Below are positions 61,932 to 64,000 of a stretch of 64,000 bases of DNA, one piece after another. A program made the translations under genes and the position numbers. How positions within the stretch are numbered: position 1 is the first letter of the stretch; each line of letters opens with the position of its first letter. Source of the DNA: VXNE01 sp965205735 (lineage in GTDB: Bacteria > Pseudomonadota > Gammaproteobacteria > Pseudomonadales > Azotimanducaceae); contig OZ242179.1 in NCBI GenBank assembly GCA_965205735.1, forward strand, positions 992,001 to 1,056,000, given 5' to 3'. The notes under the pieces were generated by a model. It did no database searches. It was not told the origin of the DNA and worked only from the letters and a program-made list of their open reading frames with translations.

Positions 61932-62855
61932 TCAGCCATCGCGAATGACACAGCGAAAGCCGATGTGCGACGTCGCCGTATCGATCATCTGCGGGATGCG
62001 TGCCGCGGGACGATAGCGCAGGCAGTAGTTCGGCGCGCAGAGATGCGATCCCCCCTTGAGGACCTTGCGCGGAATCCTTATCTCGCGCTGCCATGGATCA
62101 AGGCTGTCCAACTCCGACCCGCCGTGGGGATTGGCAAGGGGCCTCTCCGGGGCACAGCACGCGGCGTTGGTTTCGGGGTGCGACGCGCTCCACCAGTCCT
62201 GGGTCCACTCCCAGACGTTGCCCGCCATATCGAACAGGCCGTGGCCGTTGGCGGGATAGGTTTCCACGGGAGAAGTGCGGGTATAGCCGTCGCGCTCGGT
62301 ATTGCGCCATGGGAAATCACCCTCCCAGGTGTTCGCCATCGCCTTGCCGCCGGGGTGGAAATCGTTGCCCCAGGGGTACGTTGCCCCGTCCAGGCCACCT
62401 CTCGCCGCGTATTCCCACTCCGCTTCCGTGGGCAGCGATTTGCCGCGCCAGTCGGCATAGGCGCTCGCATCTTCGTAGGCGACATGCACCACGGGATGGT
62501 CCGGGGACGCAGGCTGTTCTCTCCAATTGGCACCCTTGACGAATCTCCACCAGTTGCCGGGATTGCCCAGATCGACGGGGCCGGGAGTCTGGGTGAATAC
62601 AAGCGACCCCGCCGCAAGATCTTCCACGTTGACACCGGGATAGTCCTCGGGAACCAAGTCCCGCTCCGCGACTGTCACATAGCCCGTGGCTTCGACAAAA
62701 CGCGCGAAGTCCCTGTTGGTCACCGGCGTGGGATCCATCCAGAAGCCATCCAGTGAGACGACAATCACGGGGCGTTCCTCCGCGTAGAAGTCCGCCGCCC
62801 CCATGTCAAATTCCCCTGCGGGAATCCAGATCATTTCGTCGGTTGCGGAAGTCAA
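61932..62855 (-). CDS. Formylglycine-generating enzyme (sulfatase maturase)
   Basis: 307 residues from TTG 62855, with GGAGG seven bases upstream. The FGE-sulfatase fold is complete: MIWIPAGEFDMGAADFYAEE, VTNRDFARFVEATGYVT, LPTEAEWEYAARGG, WGNDFHPGGKAMANTWEG, AGNVWEWTQDWW. The catalytic pair C273 and C278 in GGSHLCAPNYCLRYRPAAR matches the two copper-binding cysteines of characterised enzymes. It oxidises the Cys of the CxPxR motif in sulfatases to formylglycine, cytosolically here (no signal peptide). It is the likely activator of the four sulfatases in the locus. Confidence 0.92.
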   Translation of the reverse strand: MTSATDEMIWIPAGEFDMGAADFYAEERPVIVVSLDGFWMDPTPVTNRDFARFVEATGYVTVAERDLVPEDYPGVNVEDLAAGSLVFTQTPGPVDLGNPGNWWRFVKGANWREQPASPDHPVVHVAYEDASAYADWRGKSLPTEAEWEYAARGGLDGATYPWGNDFHPGGKAMANTWEGDFPWRNTERDGYTRTSPVETYPANGHGLFDMAGNVWEWTQDWWSASHPETNAACCAPERPLANPHGGSELDSLDPWQREIRIPRKVLKGGSHLCAPNYCLRYRPAARIPQMIDTATSHIGFRCVIRDG

Positions 62856-63257
62856 GCTTCAACCTCCATGGCGCGGGATATGTCCGGCTCGATTGCCGGG
62901 AACCCTCTCGCCTGCAAACGAGCGCCAACCATCGTCATGCATTCTTCTTTCACGCTCGTCGCGCAAGAATACGCCGCAACGCGTCGGCGACCGGTTCAGT
63001 GCTGCCTACTTGCCTACTGATCTCGCCAGCATGGATTGCTCACGCCGCCTTGCCGTGTCACGGGGCCCCGGCAGAACGGCGAGACTACCCTTGTTCGCCA
63101 AACGCTGGACCGCCTATACCTTTCCAGTCTCCCCAAAGTGTACGGCAGCGCCTTCCGGCCCGCAGTCAACAGATGCCGAGGAACTACGCACGCGTCTGTT
63201 TGAAACGGCGGAAGAGAGGGGATATGCCGGTCCGCAGCCTTCTACCCGCCGTCCTTC
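62856..63257. other. Intergenic stretch with no recognised gene
   Basis: About 400 bp. Only short frames, all overlapping in meaningless registers. Near the right edge a 16-bp unit, CTACCCGCCGTCCTTC, is repeated exactly (63242-63257 and 63258-63273); the second copy carries the stop codon of the Uma2 gene. Confidence 0.5.
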
Positions 63258-63273
63258 CTACCCGCCGTCCTTC
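63242..63273. repeat. 16-bp tandem repeat at the end of the Uma2 gene
   Basis: Two adjacent identical 16-bp units; the second includes the TAG stop of the 63258-63965 gene. Probably a slippage duplication. Confidence 0.6.
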
Positions 63274-63965
63274 GCGGGCGATGCGGCGGCGCCGGTCCGC
63301 GCCCTCAGCTCGGACAGTTCGGTCTCGGCGGCGCGCGCCCGCGCTTCGGCAGCCGCGCGGCGCTGCTCCGTCTCCTCGGGCGTCAACAAATTTCGCCCTA
63401 TAGCAGGATCGTACAGACGCAGCGCGGAACCATCCAACCATAGATCGAGGCCGAGTCCCCCGCTCGCGAAGCCCCGTTCGCCATTCGACAGCGTGCGCTC
63501 CCGCATCGACCGGTACCCCCCGCGGGACAGTTCGAAACCCTGCAGCGCCGGCGCCAGGTACTCCCCGCGCGGGTCATACATGAAGTACTCGGCCACGCCC
63601 CACTTCGCGTAGCGCGCCTTCTTGCGTTCATCCTCCCTACGCGTGGTCTTTGAGGTGACCTCCAGCACGAACGCTGGCGACGGCTCCTCCCAGAGCTTAT
63701 AGATCTCTCGCTCGCGTTCTTCTTCGCTTACGCCGCCGAAGGACACGAAGATATCCGGCGACAAATGTCTCCTCGGCTCTTTCGGATCGTCGTACGCCAA
63801 CATGTTGACGCCGACATAGGCGTCCGCTCGGCGTTTGAAGAACGTCGTGAGGCAATACGCCAAGTCCGACAGGCGTTTGTAGTGGAGTGGAGTCTCCGCC
63901 ACCGGTCTGCCGTCCGACGTCGGAAACTCAACGGCGCGGGAATCGGCGCGCTGCACTTCGCTCAT
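63258..63965 (-). CDS. Uma2 family (DUF820) putative endonuclease
   Basis: 235 residues. The restriction-endonuclease-like core is visible: HLSPDIFVSFGG (Asp) and AFVLEVTSKTTRREDE (Glu-x-Thr/Ser pattern), with KKARYAKWGVAEYFMYDPRG following. The C-terminal 35 residues are a charged coiled coil (EETEQRRAAAEARARAAE). Uma2/DUF820 proteins are widespread and of unknown cellular role. It is separate from the locus to its left and possibly the edge of another region. Confidence 0.88.
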   Translation of the reverse strand: MSEVQRADSRAVEFPTSDGRPVAETPLHYKRLSDLAYCLTTFFKRRADAYVGVNMLAYDDPKEPRRHLSPDIFVSFGGVSEEEREREIYKLWEEPSPAFVLEVTSKTTRREDERKKARYAKWGVAEYFMYDPRGEYLAPALQGFELSRGGYRSMRERTLSNGERGFASGGLGLDLWLDGSALRLYDPAIGRNLLTPEETEQRRAAAEARARAAETELSELRARTGAAASPAKDGG

Positions 63966-64000
63966 GGGTCCGGTCTCGCTTCAGGCGCCAGCCTTGCCGA

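Noticed and set aside
30144..62855. Classical polysaccharide utilisation locus
   Set aside because: Sulfatases and receptors fit, but no glycoside hydrolase, lyase, or SusD-type protein was found.
1..64000. CRISPR array, tRNA or rRNA genes
   Set aside because: No regularly spaced identical repeats and no cloverleaf or rRNA-like sequence were noticed; repeats found are single pairs.

Overview
The window is GC-rich chromosomal DNA of a Gram-negative bacterium. Three complete TonB-dependent receptors, one receptor with a defective plug, a FecI/FecR/STN-receptor set and a complete CusCBA-type tripartite efflux operon all imply an outer membrane. The gene content (many Fe(II)/2-oxoglutarate PhyH-type dioxygenases, sulfatases, aldo/keto reductases, TonB receptors) suggests an uncultured, probably marine or host-associated gammaproteobacterium. 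That placement is inference; no rRNA or other phylogenetic marker is present. No tRNA, rRNA or CRISPR array was recognised.

Left part (1-8.4 kb): a nuclease/helicase-rich accessory block. A NERD-domain helicase (running off the left edge) and a repeat-containing unknown protein lie on the minus strand. A two-ATPase-domain AAA+ protein (split by a frameshift), a WYL-domain regulator and a DUF2779-type nuclease follow on the plus strand. The DUF2779 protein has a Cas4/RecB-like N-terminal half with four iron-sulfur-type cysteines and a DEDD-exonuclease-like C-terminal half. An AT-richer PcfJ-domain gene follows. This looks like a defence or mobile-element-derived module and is one of two candidates for an undescribed system.

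Middle-left (8.4-30 kb): a copper/silver efflux operon (small His/Cys-rich secreted protein, CusC, CusB, CusA); an unusual aldo/keto reductase that seems to begin at ATT; a Fic protein; an RHH/PIN toxin-antitoxin pair; a sigma/anti-sigma/STN-receptor regulon with a TlpA-like thioredoxin; a lipoprotein; a GFA-like protein; a glutathione S-transferase; and a TonB receptor in which most of the plug domain is missing. An SDR dehydrogenase follows.

Right part (30-63 kb): an almost continuous minus-strand catabolic locus. It holds two TonB receptors, an orphan YejA-like substrate-binding protein, six PhyH-type dioxygenases, four Cys-type sulfatases, a formylglycine-generating enzyme that could activate them, a PAPS-type sulfotransferase, two aldo/keto reductases, an esterase (frameshifted), a sugar-phosphate isomerase, a four-carbon acid sugar kinase (OtnK type), a class II aldolase (OtnC type), an ADP-ribosylglycohydrolase-fold protein and an NTF2-like protein. 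There is no recognisable glycoside hydrolase or polysaccharide lyase, and none of the sulfatases nor the formylglycine enzyme shows a signal peptide. The simplest reading is a pathway that imports a small sulfated, hydroxylated or ether-containing compound intact, then desulfates and oxidises it in the cytoplasm, ending in acid-sugar/tetronate metabolism. The locus is scarred: a 70-bp remnant of a second isomerase gene, a remnant of an AbiEii-type toxin pair, a sulfatase fragment and two diverged copies of a possible insertion-element end show repeated duplication, insertion and loss. A Uma2-family nuclease gene closes the window.
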